Source: an uncultured Alphaproteobacteria bacterium (GTDB taxonomy: Bacteria > Pseudomonadota > Alphaproteobacteria > Micavibrionales > Micavibrionaceae). From it: 7,551 bases of DNA. The stretch lies in assembly GCA_937124505.1 (NCBI GenBank), contig CAKZKV010000211.1, positions 1-7,551 on the forward strand, read 5' to 3'. Below are positions 1 to 6,005 of this stretch, piece by piece. Both the position numbers and the translations under genes were made by a program. Position 1 is the first letter of the stretch; each line of letters opens with the position of its first letter. Below the pieces are notes generated by a model. It saw only the letters and a program-made list of their open reading frames with translations. It was not told the origin of the DNA and made no database searches.

Positions 1-931
1 ATCGTAGCCAGCGCATGACTTCTTCCATGAAATCCACCTGCTTGGGCAGAGCGTATGGGATCAACAGCAATAATATCCGGCGGGGCATCCCCGAAATGTC
101 CTTTTACTGACCGGACAATTCTGCTGATGCCATCCTCATTCAGGATCAGGCGGATCTGTGGGGTCATCACAAAATTTTTCTGTAGATGATCCAGCGTATG
201 ATCCGGCAAGCACAGCTTTTGAATACGCTCGCGCAAATAGTGGTATTGCACTTCGGCCTGCAGATAGAACACGCGCAGTGGGCGTTTTGTGGATAGCCCC
301 AAGAACTTTTCTCCAGCGGACATATTGGCTAAAAGCGTAATCAAAAAATCACTTTTACCGACCTTTGGCGCTCCGCCAAAAACCAGCATGCCACCGGGGG
401 TAAGCAGGCGTGGTGCAATTAAGTCTTCCGGCATGGGGCTCGTATCAGCGCGCAGATCAGCCACGCTATAAAGCGGGATCATATTGGGGCGGGAGGGCTT
501 ATTTTTAGCGACTATCCGATCCCAGCTTTTGACAATCTCATGTATAGACAACCCTTCAGCTACAGCATCAGCAGAATCCCATTTAGGCGGCTTTTCAGGT
601 GGGACTGTCAGAATTTCAACATGAGAGGCTCCGGCGCGTGCGGCAGCACTGGCAGCCCTGCGGGCGTAGCTTAATCCCGGTTCATCATTATCCGGCCAAA
701 TAATGACTGCCTTGCCCGCCAGGGGCGACCAGTCCGTTTTATCGATGGGCGCCTTGGCTCCATTCATGGCGGTCGTAGCGCAAATACCCTTTGCTATCAA
801 AGCCTCGGCGCATTTTTCACCCTCGACGAGCACAACAGTGTCTGCGGCGGCCATACCAATCTGGTTATAAAGCGGCCTGATTTCAGGGGCTTTCATCACA
901 CCGCCACGTGCATCCCATGGACGAAATTGCT
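1..931 (-). pseudogene. Primase-helicase, C-terminal part (Toprim + RepA-like ATPase), runs off the left edge
   Basis: The minus strand is open from about 931 to the left edge and encodes the downstream half of a mobile-element replication protein. It begins KQFRPWDARGG, a stretch usually found just before the Toprim domain of these primases. The Toprim motifs follow: VVLVEGEK (about 812-835) and IIWPDNDEPG (about 676-705). After a linker comes a P-loop, FGGAPKVGKSDF (about 343-381), and a Walker B-like strand DIIAVD (about 60-77). Known role of the family: priming and unwinding for plasmid or phage-like replication. The N-terminal part of the same protein lies at 1989-2396, beyond a foreign segment. 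By comparison with the family, roughly 25-30 codons between the halves appear to be missing. No start codon belongs to this half, so it is a broken gene as assembled. The last ~55 bases at the edge no longer look typical of the family. Confidence 0.82.
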
Positions 932-1250
932 TGAGCTTGATGAAAAATGGGGCAAAAAATATCCTCTTGCCGTTAAACCATGGAACAAGAATTGGGAAGA
1001 AATTTCTAATTTTTTCAAATTCGATCAAAACATTAGAAAAATTATCTACACCACTAATATCGTTGAAGGAGTTCACAGAATGGTCAGAAAATATACCAAA
1101 TCCAAAGGGGCGTTCATGTCCGAAACCGCCCTCGAAAAAATTGTCTATTGTGCATACAAAAAAATTATGGCTAAATGGACTCAGCCTATACCTAATGGGG
1201 CTATCATCGCGTCACAACTCGACATCCATTTCGAGGGAAGATTTAGATGA
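927..1250 (+). pseudogene. IS256-family (mutator-type) transposase, C-terminal fragment
   Basis: About 107 residues match the tail of an IS256-family DDE transposase, normally around 400 residues. Recognisable pieces are LDEKWGKKYP, IRKIIYTTNIVEGVHRMVRK, the lysine-rich TKSKGAF segment and the closing FEGRF. The glutamate in TTNIVEG sits where the third catalytic acid of the DDE triad is expected in this family. Both catalytic aspartates and the DNA-binding N-terminus are missing, so the fragment cannot be active. The left end is the joint with the primase gene; the apparent TTG start at 927 is only the edge of the open frame. The stop at 1248 is natural, and possible IS end sequence follows it. 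Confidence 0.88.
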
Positions 1251-1258
1251 TTTTTAGT

Positions 1259-1284
1259 TTTGACACAGTTTAATGAACTGTCTC
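1259..1284. repeat. Possible right-end remnant of the IS256-type element, with a small inverted repeat
   Basis: Directly after the transposase stop lies tttgacacagttta, in the position where the right terminal repeat of an IS256-family element should be. Bases 1265-1270 (acagtt) and 1276-1281 (aactgt) form a perfect 6-bp inverted repeat around taatg, and with one mismatch the arms extend to 9 bases (1262-1270 and 1276-1284). No left end exists in the window for comparison, so the assignment as an IS terminus rests on position and general resemblance. Confidence 0.35.
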
Positions 1285-1321
1285 TTGGTTGACGGTGGTT
1301 ACACGATTGCAGGGAAGTAAA

Positions 1322-1816
1322 ATGAACCAAATTGAAAAAGCGGCGCAAATTATTCAGGAGAATGTGTATTTAACATTGGCGACAGTCGAAGGAAATAAGC
1401 CGTGGGCAGCACCGCTTTTCTACATTTACGATGAAAATCTCAATTTCTATTTTCATTCTCGCAAATCCAGCCGCCATGCCGAGGAGATAAGAAAAAATCC
1501 CGATTGCGCGGTTGCAATTTTTGATTCAACAAAATGCTCCAGCGAGTGTGACGGCCTGCAAATTCAGGCGACCTGTCATGAAATCAATGATGTGCATGAT
1601 GTGAAGAAAATTATATACCCCTATTATGAACGCGCTGATTCAACCGATCCTGATCTATGGGGTGATGAATGGAAACAGCCTGATCTCTATTTGGATGGTG
1701 GTGATCGCCGTTTTTATGTGATCCGTCCGACAGCCATATTTAAACCTATCGGCGACGAAGACCACAGGGAAGAAGTATCCATTGAAGAATTGAAAAAGGC
1801 GTTAACGAATGATTGA
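1322..1816 (+). CDS. Pyridoxamine 5'-phosphate oxidase-like FMN-binding split-barrel protein
   Basis: A complete 164-aa protein. The N-terminal part has the pattern of the PPOX-like split-barrel family: a helix (IEKAAQIIQEN), then strands YLTLATVEGNKPWAAPLFYIYDE, LNFYFHSRKSSRHAEEIRKNP and CAVAIFDS. The family binds FMN or related flavins at a dimer interface; many members are uncharacterised reductases or oxidases, so the substrate cannot be named. An in-frame TTG at 1289 would add 11 residues, but the ATG at 1322 is preceded by a good ribosome-binding site, agggaag, at 1311-1317. Its stop overlaps the next ORF by 8 bases (ATGATTGA), indicating an operon with the hydrolase. It belongs to the foreign segment and reads opposite to the element genes. 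Confidence 0.85.
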   Translation: MNQIEKAAQIIQENVYLTLATVEGNKPWAAPLFYIYDENLNFYFHSRKSSRHAEEIRKNPDCAVAIFDSTKCSSECDGLQIQATCHEINDVHDVKKIIYPYYERADSTDPDLWGDEWKQPDLYLDGGDRRFYVIRPTAIFKPIGDEDHREEVSIEELKKALTND

Positions 1817-1994
1817 TTTTATAACCTCCCGCAATGAAAAAATCACCGTTTACAAGCATGGCGGTGAGGGTATTGGTGTTGTATATGTCAGTGGCTATAG
1901 AAATGTCATGCAAGACAATCCGAAAACGGAACTTCTAAAAACTTTCTGCAAACAAAATGACATGCCATTCGTTGATTTCGATTATGCAGGTTGG
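1809..1994 (+). pseudogene. Alpha/beta hydrolase-like protein, N-terminal fragment
   Basis: The first ~62 residues resemble the start of a small alpha/beta hydrolase: a short beta hairpin (ITSRNEKITVYKHGG), a strand ending in VVYVSGYRN, where the oxyanion-hole loop is expected, and then MPFVDFDYAGW, which matches the strand and turn that in this family usually continue as a G-x-S/G-x-S motif. The nucleophile elbow and the catalytic Asp and His would lie in the missing part. After about 1994 the frame continues for only some 14 unrelated residues to a stop at 2039, and the DNA there belongs to the primase gene on the other strand. Start ATG 1809 overlaps the PPOX stop, and a purine-rich aaaaagg lies upstream. 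The two genes were evidently an operon in their source. Confidence 0.65.
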
Positions 1995-2396
1995 CTCACC
2001 GAGGGTTTGTGTCGGTCTATTTGGCCTATGTTTACATGATGGCGGCTGCGTGACAGGAACCCCAGCGCCAAGCCAATTTTGAATGTCAGTAATGAGCTGC
2101 GTAAACTGGTTCTTTCGGTCAAAGCCTTTGACAGACGCCCATAAATCCAGAATGTCCCCGCCATCGCCCGTGGCAAAATCATGCCACAACCCGGCTTTTG
2201 CTCCATGTAGCTCAACAACGAGGCTTTCGCCTTTTCCCCCGCTGACATCGCCTATGAGAAATTTACCAGTACGCACAAAACCGTTCGGCAACAAGGCATG
2301 CAGTGTTGCTGGCAAATTTTGTACAAGCTGGGATTTCAGTGCCTGCGCATCCGGTGGTTTTAAAGGAATAATGTTTGGCGGCGTGTTTTTATTCAC
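1989..2396 (-). pseudogene. Primase-helicase, N-terminal part (cut by the foreign segment)
   Basis: This is the amino-terminal region of the same replication protein as 1-931. It carries the pattern seen ahead of the Toprim domain in mobile-element primases: LPNGFVRTGKFLIGDVSGGKGESLVVE split over two strands, then AGLWHDFATGDGGDILDLWA, and a region ending PTQTLGEPT. The frame is open upstream to a TTG at 2438, but GTG at 2396 is the better start. It overlaps the stop of the preceding gene by 8 bases (GTGAATAA) and has AAGGCGGG (2408-2401) just upstream. Residues read past about 1989 (CIIEINEWHV and on) are antisense to the hydrolase fragment and not native. Translational coupling to the 80-aa gene before it is likely. 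Confidence 0.78.
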
Positions 2397-2631
2397 CTGA
2401 CCCGCCTTGCGTCTTACTATTTTGTTTTTCCTGCTCAATCCCTTTGAGCGTTATGATCCCATCAACCCATTGCAGGGCACGCCCGACCTCACGGACTTCC
2501 TTGATCAGCATTTCGCGTAAACGCGTGAGATCTTTATCATCCAGCTTTTTTAGCTGCCCGACCGGCGTGTGCTGCACCAATTTAAAAACCGCGCTGTTAG
2601 GGTCGAGATGCACATTTATTGATATTTTCAT
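2389..2631 (-). CDS. 80-aa protein of unknown function, first gene of the primase unit
   Basis: I do not recognise this family. It starts MKISINVHLDPNS, probably a beta strand, then has a charged helical middle (KLDDKDLTRLREMLIKEVREVGRAL) and a polar tail ending QGGSGE. There is no membrane segment or signal peptide. ATG 2631 has the ribosome-binding site AAAGGA at 2643-2638, which is paired in a leader hairpin. The stop overlaps the primase start, so the two are probably translated together, suggesting a replication accessory role by position only. An antisense frame across the same bases looks like a shadow. Confidence 0.7.
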   Translation of the reverse strand: MKISINVHLDPNSAVFKLVQHTPVGQLKKLDDKDLTRLREMLIKEVREVGRALQWVDGIITLKGIEQEKQNSKTQGGSGE

Positions 2632-2634
2632 TTT

Positions 2635-2698
2635 CAGTCCTTTGTCGAAAAAATTGCTCCTACAAAGGCTGGTATGCGCCCGCGCCTGAAAACGACGA
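2635..2698 (-). promoter_or_regulatory. Leader element copy A: shared 47-nt block plus hairpin over the ribosome-binding site
   Basis: Read on the minus strand, 2698-2652 is a 47-nt block found again at 6005-5959 with 37 identical bases and no gaps. The two best-conserved parts are TCGTCGTTTT and CGCATACCAGCCTT, separated by a variable 7-nt spacer. CCTTTGT (2668-2662) then pairs with ACAAAGG (2645-2639), and three more pairs (2671-2669 with 2637-2635) form beyond a single bulged A at 2638. The ribosome-binding site AAAGGA of the 80-aa gene lies in the 3' arm. The upstream part may be a two-box promoter, the downstream part an RNA switch; both readings are inference. Confidence 0.6.
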
Positions 2699-2715
2699 GA
2701 TAAAATAAATTATTT

Positions 2716-3294
2716 TTAATTTTCTTCTTTTAAGGCCAGATCCTCCAGATATTGACGCAGGCGTTTTGCCTTGCTGGATAAGGTTGTGCGCGGAATTCCT
2801 GTGGATTGGGCGGCTTCTGTGATGCTCTGATTTTTCAGCAATTCGTATGTCATACGAATATCCTCAGGCATTTCTGCCAATACTCTTTGAATATTCATAT
2901 TCATCTCTATTGTTTGATGAGAAAGAGACTCAAAAGGATCCCCCCAAAGAGAATGATCACCGGAAATAAGATCCATCATCTCCGTGGTGCTGTCATCGCT
3001 ACCAATAATTGTGGAAAGAGATAGCTCTTTTTGTCCTGTCCAGCGCATTTGGCTTTCAGCTTCACGAATAATCATGCCCGCACAATTATTGACAACAGCC
3101 TTGATGAAACTTTTGGGGTTTCCCTTGCTTTTATCAAATCTTGGCCATGCATGAAGATAAGCCAGCATTAATTCTTGCTGTAAATCTTCAAAATCATCTG
3201 ATGTAAAGAAGGGGGATCGTGTTAAGGTCTTTGCCTTATAAGCAATAAAAAAGGCAGCGTAGAAATCTACGCCGCCATAACGGTTTGTCGACAT
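2716..3294 (-). CDS. Sigma-70-like (ECF-type) RNA polymerase sigma factor of the mobile element
   Basis: The 192-aa protein has the two-domain layout of a small sigma factor. Residues about 30-82 look like region 2: SDDFEDLQQELMLAYLHAWP, then FDKSKG, then FIKAVVNN and an arginine-containing IIREAESQMRW. Residues about 135-187 look like region 4, with a helix-turn-helix in SITEAAQSTGIPRTTLSSK followed by KRLRQYLED. The linker between them is acidic. Such a protein would direct RNA polymerase to its own promoters; its likely targets are the two copies of the 47-nt block, although this is inferred from co-location. ATG 3294 is preceded by AGAGGA (3307-3302) at good spacing, but that site is buried in a 17-bp hairpin. 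The next gene begins 84 bases after its stop. No anti-sigma gene is visible next to it. Confidence 0.75.
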   Translation of the reverse strand: MSTNRYGGVDFYAAFFIAYKAKTLTRSPFFTSDDFEDLQQELMLAYLHAWPRFDKSKGNPKSFIKAVVNNCAGMIIREAESQMRWTGQKELSLSTIIGSDDSTTEMMDLISGDHSLWGDPFESLSHQTIEMNMNIQRVLAEMPEDIRMTYELLKNQSITEAAQSTGIPRTTLSSKAKRLRQYLEDLALKEEN

Positions 3295-3298
3295 TTTA

Positions 3299-3342
3299 TT
3301 TTCCTCTGTTTATCGCGGAGGAAGTCTCCGCACAGAGAAAAA
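3299..3342 (-). promoter_or_regulatory. Hairpin covering the ribosome-binding site of the sigma-factor gene
   Basis: On the minus strand, TTTTTCTCTGT (3342-3332) pairs over 11 positions, one of them G-U, with ACAGAGGAAAA (3309-3299). Inside it GCGGAG (3331-3326) pairs with CTCCGC (3320-3315) around the loop ACTTC. A 5-nt bulge, GATAA, separates the two stems. The whole AGAGGA site at 3307-3302 is in the outer stem, and the structure ends 4 bases before the ATG. There is no T-run after it, so it does not look like a terminator. It would be expected to repress translation unless opened. Confidence 0.6.
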
Positions 3343-3513
3343 GTGCAAAATTTTGACCCTATTGAAGACGCGTTAAATGTCCCTTATGGAGCTTAAAAAA
3401 CTCTATAATTCGCAAAGCCTTATTTTTTAAAGGTTCTCAACCCTTGTTAGAAAAAGGAGTTTTCCACAGGGCGCATACGAAAGGATGCAAAGCTATCCAA
3501 GCCGCTGTGATTC

Positions 3514-3921
3514 TTACTTAAAGCCAAATATTTTTTCTTGTTCAGACCACAAAGCAGGAAATGATTTATCGACCGATGAAAGGCCAAAACCATCTGGTTG
3601 ATTGCCATCCAGAACGGATTGGATGATTTTGGGAGAAAGTCGCATCAGGCGCATTACGCGCAAAACATAAGATCGGTTTATATTTTCAATTTCACTGATT
3701 TCCTGGGCATTATTGCATTTGCCTGTCTCAATCCATGTTTGCCATTTATAAGCACGCCCCAGCGCCTTGAGCAATTTCTCATCTTTGCGAATATGAAGAT
3801 CCAGCCTCCGCAAATCCTGACCAACAGGGCCTACCACGACTTTCCTTCCCCCCCATTTTCTTAAGTTTATGGGGACATGAACAATAATTTTCTGGTTTGC
3901 TTTTTGCACGTTTACATCCAA
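3514..3921 (-). CDS. Small helix-turn-helix (ParB/Spo0J-HTH-like) protein downstream of the recombinase
   Basis: This belongs to the small proteins commonly found right after serine recombinases in alphaproteobacteria. The first part is VHVPINLRKWGGRKVVVGP, a basic beta-type segment; the centre is KALGRAYKWQTWIETGK; and then comes a helix-turn-helix, NAQEISEIENINRSYVLRV, followed by LSPKIIQSVLDG. The motif suggests DNA binding, perhaps assisting or controlling the recombinase; the function is not established. The open frame reaches back to 4020, overlapping the recombinase by 98 bases. I chose TTG 3921, two bases after the recombinase stop. ATG 3972 and GTG 3909 are alternatives, and none has a convincing ribosome-binding site, so coupling to recombinase translation is likely. 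Confidence 0.68.
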   Translation of the reverse strand: MDVNVQKANQKIIVHVPINLRKWGGRKVVVGPVGQDLRRLDLHIRKDEKLLKALGRAYKWQTWIETGKCNNAQEISEIENINRSYVLRVMRLMRLSPKIIQSVLDGNQPDGFGLSSVDKSFPALWSEQEKIFGFK

Positions 3922-3922
3922 T

Positions 3923-5275
3923 TTATGCGGCCATTTCTTTTGCGTTGTTATTGATCGTTTTCTGAAGCTCATGCACGATATTTTCAAGGCCGCTTGCGCG
4001 GTATTCAATATCAACACCATGTGATTTTATGACCACACGCTCTATCAGTAGCTGCGTAATGCGTTTTTGTTCAGCTGGAAAAAGGTGATCCCAGAAGGAT
4101 CCCAGCTTCTGAAGCGCCTCATGCATGTCATGCTCTTGAAAATTCCTGTCCTCTTTTCGCATCTTTCGCCATATTTCGACCAGTATTTGCGGGGATGCAA
4201 AAACAGCTCTGAGCTGACCTTTGATAATTTCCTCTATTTCCCCGGCAGGGATGCGGCTGACAGGGCATTCTCCACATGTGTGTTGACGGTAAGAATTTGT
4301 GATGTAATAGCGATATTGCTTGTTTTTCTTGCGTGTGTAGGTTGGCGACATGGCGCTTTCACAACCACCGCAAACAATAATCCCTTTCAGCAAGGCATCT
4401 GATTTTGCAGCATAGGTGCGTTTGCGTTTAACACCTGCATTCTCTGCAAAAATACTCTGCGCCTTATCAAATAAATCTTTCTCAATGAGAGCCTGGTGCT
4501 GACCGGGATAATATTTGCCTTTATGATGTACTTCTGCCAGATATAGACGGTTGTTCAAAATGGTGCGCAAAGCTTGCAGGCTAAAAGCTTTTCCGCCTTG
4601 ATGTTTACCTGTCTGGCTTATGTATGATTTTGTCTTATGCCCTTTGGTGTTCAGCTCATTAGCCAACAATGATAATGAACCCAGCGCAACAAAACGCTCA
4701 AAGATATATTTGACCTGCGGGGCTTCTTTGGCGTTGGTTAGAAGCTTGCGCTCAACCACATCATAGCCCAGCGGCGGCGGCCCACCCATCCACATGCCTT
4801 TTTTCTTCGATGCTGCAAATTTATCGCGGATACGTTCGCCCGTAACTTCCCGCTCGAATTGGGCAAAGCTGAGCAGGATATTGAGCGTCAACCGCCCCAT
4901 GGAATCTTTGGTGTTAAAATGCTGGGTCACAGATACAAAGCTGGTGTCGTGCTTATCAAAAATCTCTACCATCTTCGCAAAATCAGCCAACGAGCGTGAA
5001 AGGCGATCAATTTTGTAAACCACCACGACATCAACGCGGCCAGCCTCAATATCGGCCATGAGTTTTTGAAGGCCTGGACGATCCATATTCCCACCGGAGT
5101 ACCCACCATCATTGTATTGCTCCGGCATGATCCGCCAGCCCTCATGGCGCATGGCTTCGATATATTTCTCCCCGGCTTCGCGCTGGGCATCCAGCGTGTT
5201 GTATTCCATGTCCAGACCTTCTTCAGTGGATTTTCGCGTATAGACCGCGCAGCGCAGAATCTTTTTTTCTGTCAT
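3923..5275 (-). CDS. Large serine recombinase (site-specific integrase/excisionase type)
   Basis: A 450-aa protein with full family architecture. The N-terminal resolvase domain carries the catalytic serine in YTRKSTEEG (S16) and the arginines in YKIDRLSRS (R91, R94), and ends in the long helix LLSFAQFEREVTGERIRDKF. Next is the recombinase domain (about 168-275, GGPPPLGYDV to LFDKAQSIF). A zinc ribbon follows with cysteines C302, C305, C334 and C337. The C-terminal region (about 345-440) is charged and probably helical. All key residues are present, so it should be active. These enzymes join attP and attB through a covalent phosphoserine intermediate and drive integration of phages or mobile elements. 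ATG 5275 shares a base with the DUF2924 stop (TAATG) and has a strong AAGGAGG upstream, so the two genes form one operon. Confidence 0.95.
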   Translation of the reverse strand: MTEKKILRCAVYTRKSTEEGLDMEYNTLDAQREAGEKYIEAMRHEGWRIMPEQYNDGGYSGGNMDRPGLQKLMADIEAGRVDVVVVYKIDRLSRSLADFAKMVEIFDKHDTSFVSVTQHFNTKDSMGRLTLNILLSFAQFEREVTGERIRDKFAASKKKGMWMGGPPPLGYDVVERKLLTNAKEAPQVKYIFERFVALGSLSLLANELNTKGHKTKSYISQTGKHQGGKAFSLQALRTILNNRLYLAEVHHKGKYYPGQHQALIEKDLFDKAQSIFAENAGVKRKRTYAAKSDALLKGIIVCGGCESAMSPTYTRKKNKQYRYYITNSYRQHTCGECPVSRIPAGEIEEIIKGQLRAVFASPQILVEIWRKMRKEDRNFQEHDMHEALQKLGSFWDHLFPAEQKRITQLLIERVVIKSHGVDIEYRASGLENIVHELQKTINNNAKEMAA

Positions 5276-5739
5276 TAATTATGCCTCCTTGATTTTTGAT
5301 ATGGACGGGCGCTGGCGGAGCCGCCGAGGCCAAAGAAGGCATTCCCGTTCCAGCGCGTTCCCGTAATTGCAAAGGCGGCACCGGAGAGGCTTTTGTATTT
5401 TACGCCCTGATACTCATAACCATCTTCTAAAACTGTGACATGATGCTCTACGCCTTTGACCTCTCGAACCAGCTTTGTCCCAATTGCGAGGCGCGTGTTT
5501 TCGTATGTCGGCTTGTTTAGGCTCTTGCTTTCCGCCAGCGCTTCCAGCCGATCAATCGTTAATTTGGTCAATCCGCCATAAGCCAGTTCCTGTATCCGGT
5601 AAATCAATTCGCTCACCAGATATTTTTTGTTTGTTCTGTTCTTAGGGGGATTATCAAAATAGCGCGGCCACGTTCCCAGAAGCTCTTTAACGCTCATCTC
5701 CTCAAGAGCCGCATATTCTTTCAGCATATTAATTTCCAT
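5275..5739 (-). CDS. DUF2924 family protein, partner of the recombinase
   Basis: The 154-aa protein matches the DUF2924 pattern: LEEMSVKELLGTWPRYFDNPPKN, then YLVSELIYRIQELAYGGL, and a C-terminal beta-rich half with LAIGTKLVREVKGVEHHVTVLEDGYEYQGVKYKSLSGAAFAITGTRWNGNAFFGL split over several strands. The C-terminal half resembles modules that bind DNA or modified bases, but no biochemical role is settled. Members usually sit next to serine recombinases in alphaproteobacterial elements, as here, and an accessory role in recombination is a fair guess. ATG 5739 is used; an in-frame ATG at 5727 is an alternative, and neither has a strong ribosome-binding site. Its stop touches the recombinase start. 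Confidence 0.85.
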   Translation of the reverse strand: MEINMLKEYAALEEMSVKELLGTWPRYFDNPPKNRTNKKYLVSELIYRIQELAYGGLTKLTIDRLEALAESKSLNKPTYENTRLAIGTKLVREVKGVEHHVTVLEDGYEYQGVKYKSLSGAAFAITGTRWNGNAFFGLGGSASARPYQKSRRHN

Positions 5740-5752
5740 CTCATGTACTCAC

Positions 5753-5941
5753 TTATTTTAGAGCTTTTGCGTGAGAACATGAATGCTTCGAAGCACTTGG
5801 AAGTCCAGTCAAACTTCTCTCAATACCTTGTTTTTGTTGATTGTTTTTGGATCGGGACAGCCCCCTGGCCAGAATAGCTGCTATTTCTGCTATGCGTTGT
5901 TCACTGCTCATATCGGCAGGATTTTTTGTGCTGGTTCGCAT
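5753..5941 (-). CDS. 62-aa protein heading the recombinase operon
   Basis: A small basic protein. The conserved-looking core is MSSEQRIAEIAAILARGLSR, a helix of the type seen in short ORFs placed before DUF2924 and recombinase genes. The rest is rich in Ser, Lys and Gln and looks disordered. No domain function is known to me. ATG 5941 has a strong AAGGAG (5955-5950) that is hidden in a leader hairpin. The stop lies 13 bases before the DUF2924 start, so it is probably the first gene of a three- or four-gene operon that includes the recombinase. Confidence 0.65.
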   Translation of the reverse strand: MRTSTKNPADMSSEQRIAEIAAILARGLSRSKNNQQKQGIERSLTGLPSASKHSCSHAKALK

Positions 5942-5949
5942 GATTTTTA

Positions 5950-6005
5950 CTCCTTATGAATTGTTCCTCATAAGGCTGGTATGCGAGCGGATCTAAAAAC
6001 GACGA
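5950..6005 (-). promoter_or_regulatory. Leader element copy B: shared 47-nt block plus hairpin over the ribosome-binding site
   Basis: Bases 6005-5959 on the minus strand repeat the block at 2698-2652. CCTTATGA (5975-5968) pairs perfectly over 8 bp with TCATAAGG (5959-5952) around the loop GGAACAAT. The ribosome-binding site AAGGAG (5955-5950) of the 62-aa gene lies mostly in the 3' arm. Compared with copy A, the stem has changed on both sides while staying paired, which points to selection on RNA structure. The conserved upstream boxes could be a promoter placing the transcript start near the 5' arm. Confidence 0.62.

Larger units (their letters stand above)
927..1994 (+). other. Foreign mosaic segment inside the primase gene
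   Basis: This stretch reads on the plus strand while every element gene around it reads on the minus strand, and it splits the primase-helicase. It contains, in order, a transposase missing its N-terminus, a complete PPOX-like gene and a hydrolase missing its C-terminus. Both ends are therefore cut inside genes, which a simple insertion-sequence event would not produce. No flanking target duplication was found. Each joint can be placed in a 6-base stretch that could belong to either side: ttgctt at 927-932 and ggttgg at 1989-1994. A true rearrangement or a chimera of assembly or amplification would both explain this. Confidence 0.75.

Noticed and set aside
1260..1300. TTGACA at 1260-1265 and TTGACG at 1289-1294 as -35 boxes for the PPOX gene
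   Set aside because: Neither has a recognisable -10 box at 16-18 bases.
2083..2689. Plus-strand open frames opposite the primase start and the 80-aa gene
   Set aside because: Compositionally odd, without ribosome-binding sites, and antisense to frames with protein-family support or coupled starts.
3420..3445. Inverted repeat AAGGGTT-gag-AACCTTT on the minus strand as a terminator after the HTH gene
   Set aside because: It is followed by A-rich rather than T-rich sequence, and lies about 70 bases past the stop codon; not a convincing intrinsic terminator.
3460..3478. TTTTCCACA (DnaA-box-like) followed by GGGCGCATAC, which matches 10 bases of leader copy A but on the plus strand
   Set aside because: One near-box does not make an origin, and the 10-base match points into no gene and lacks the rest of the block and the hairpin.
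3922..4020. Upstream extension of the HTH protein to 4020
   Set aside because: It would overlap the recombinase C-terminus by 98 bases, and the added residues do not resemble the family.
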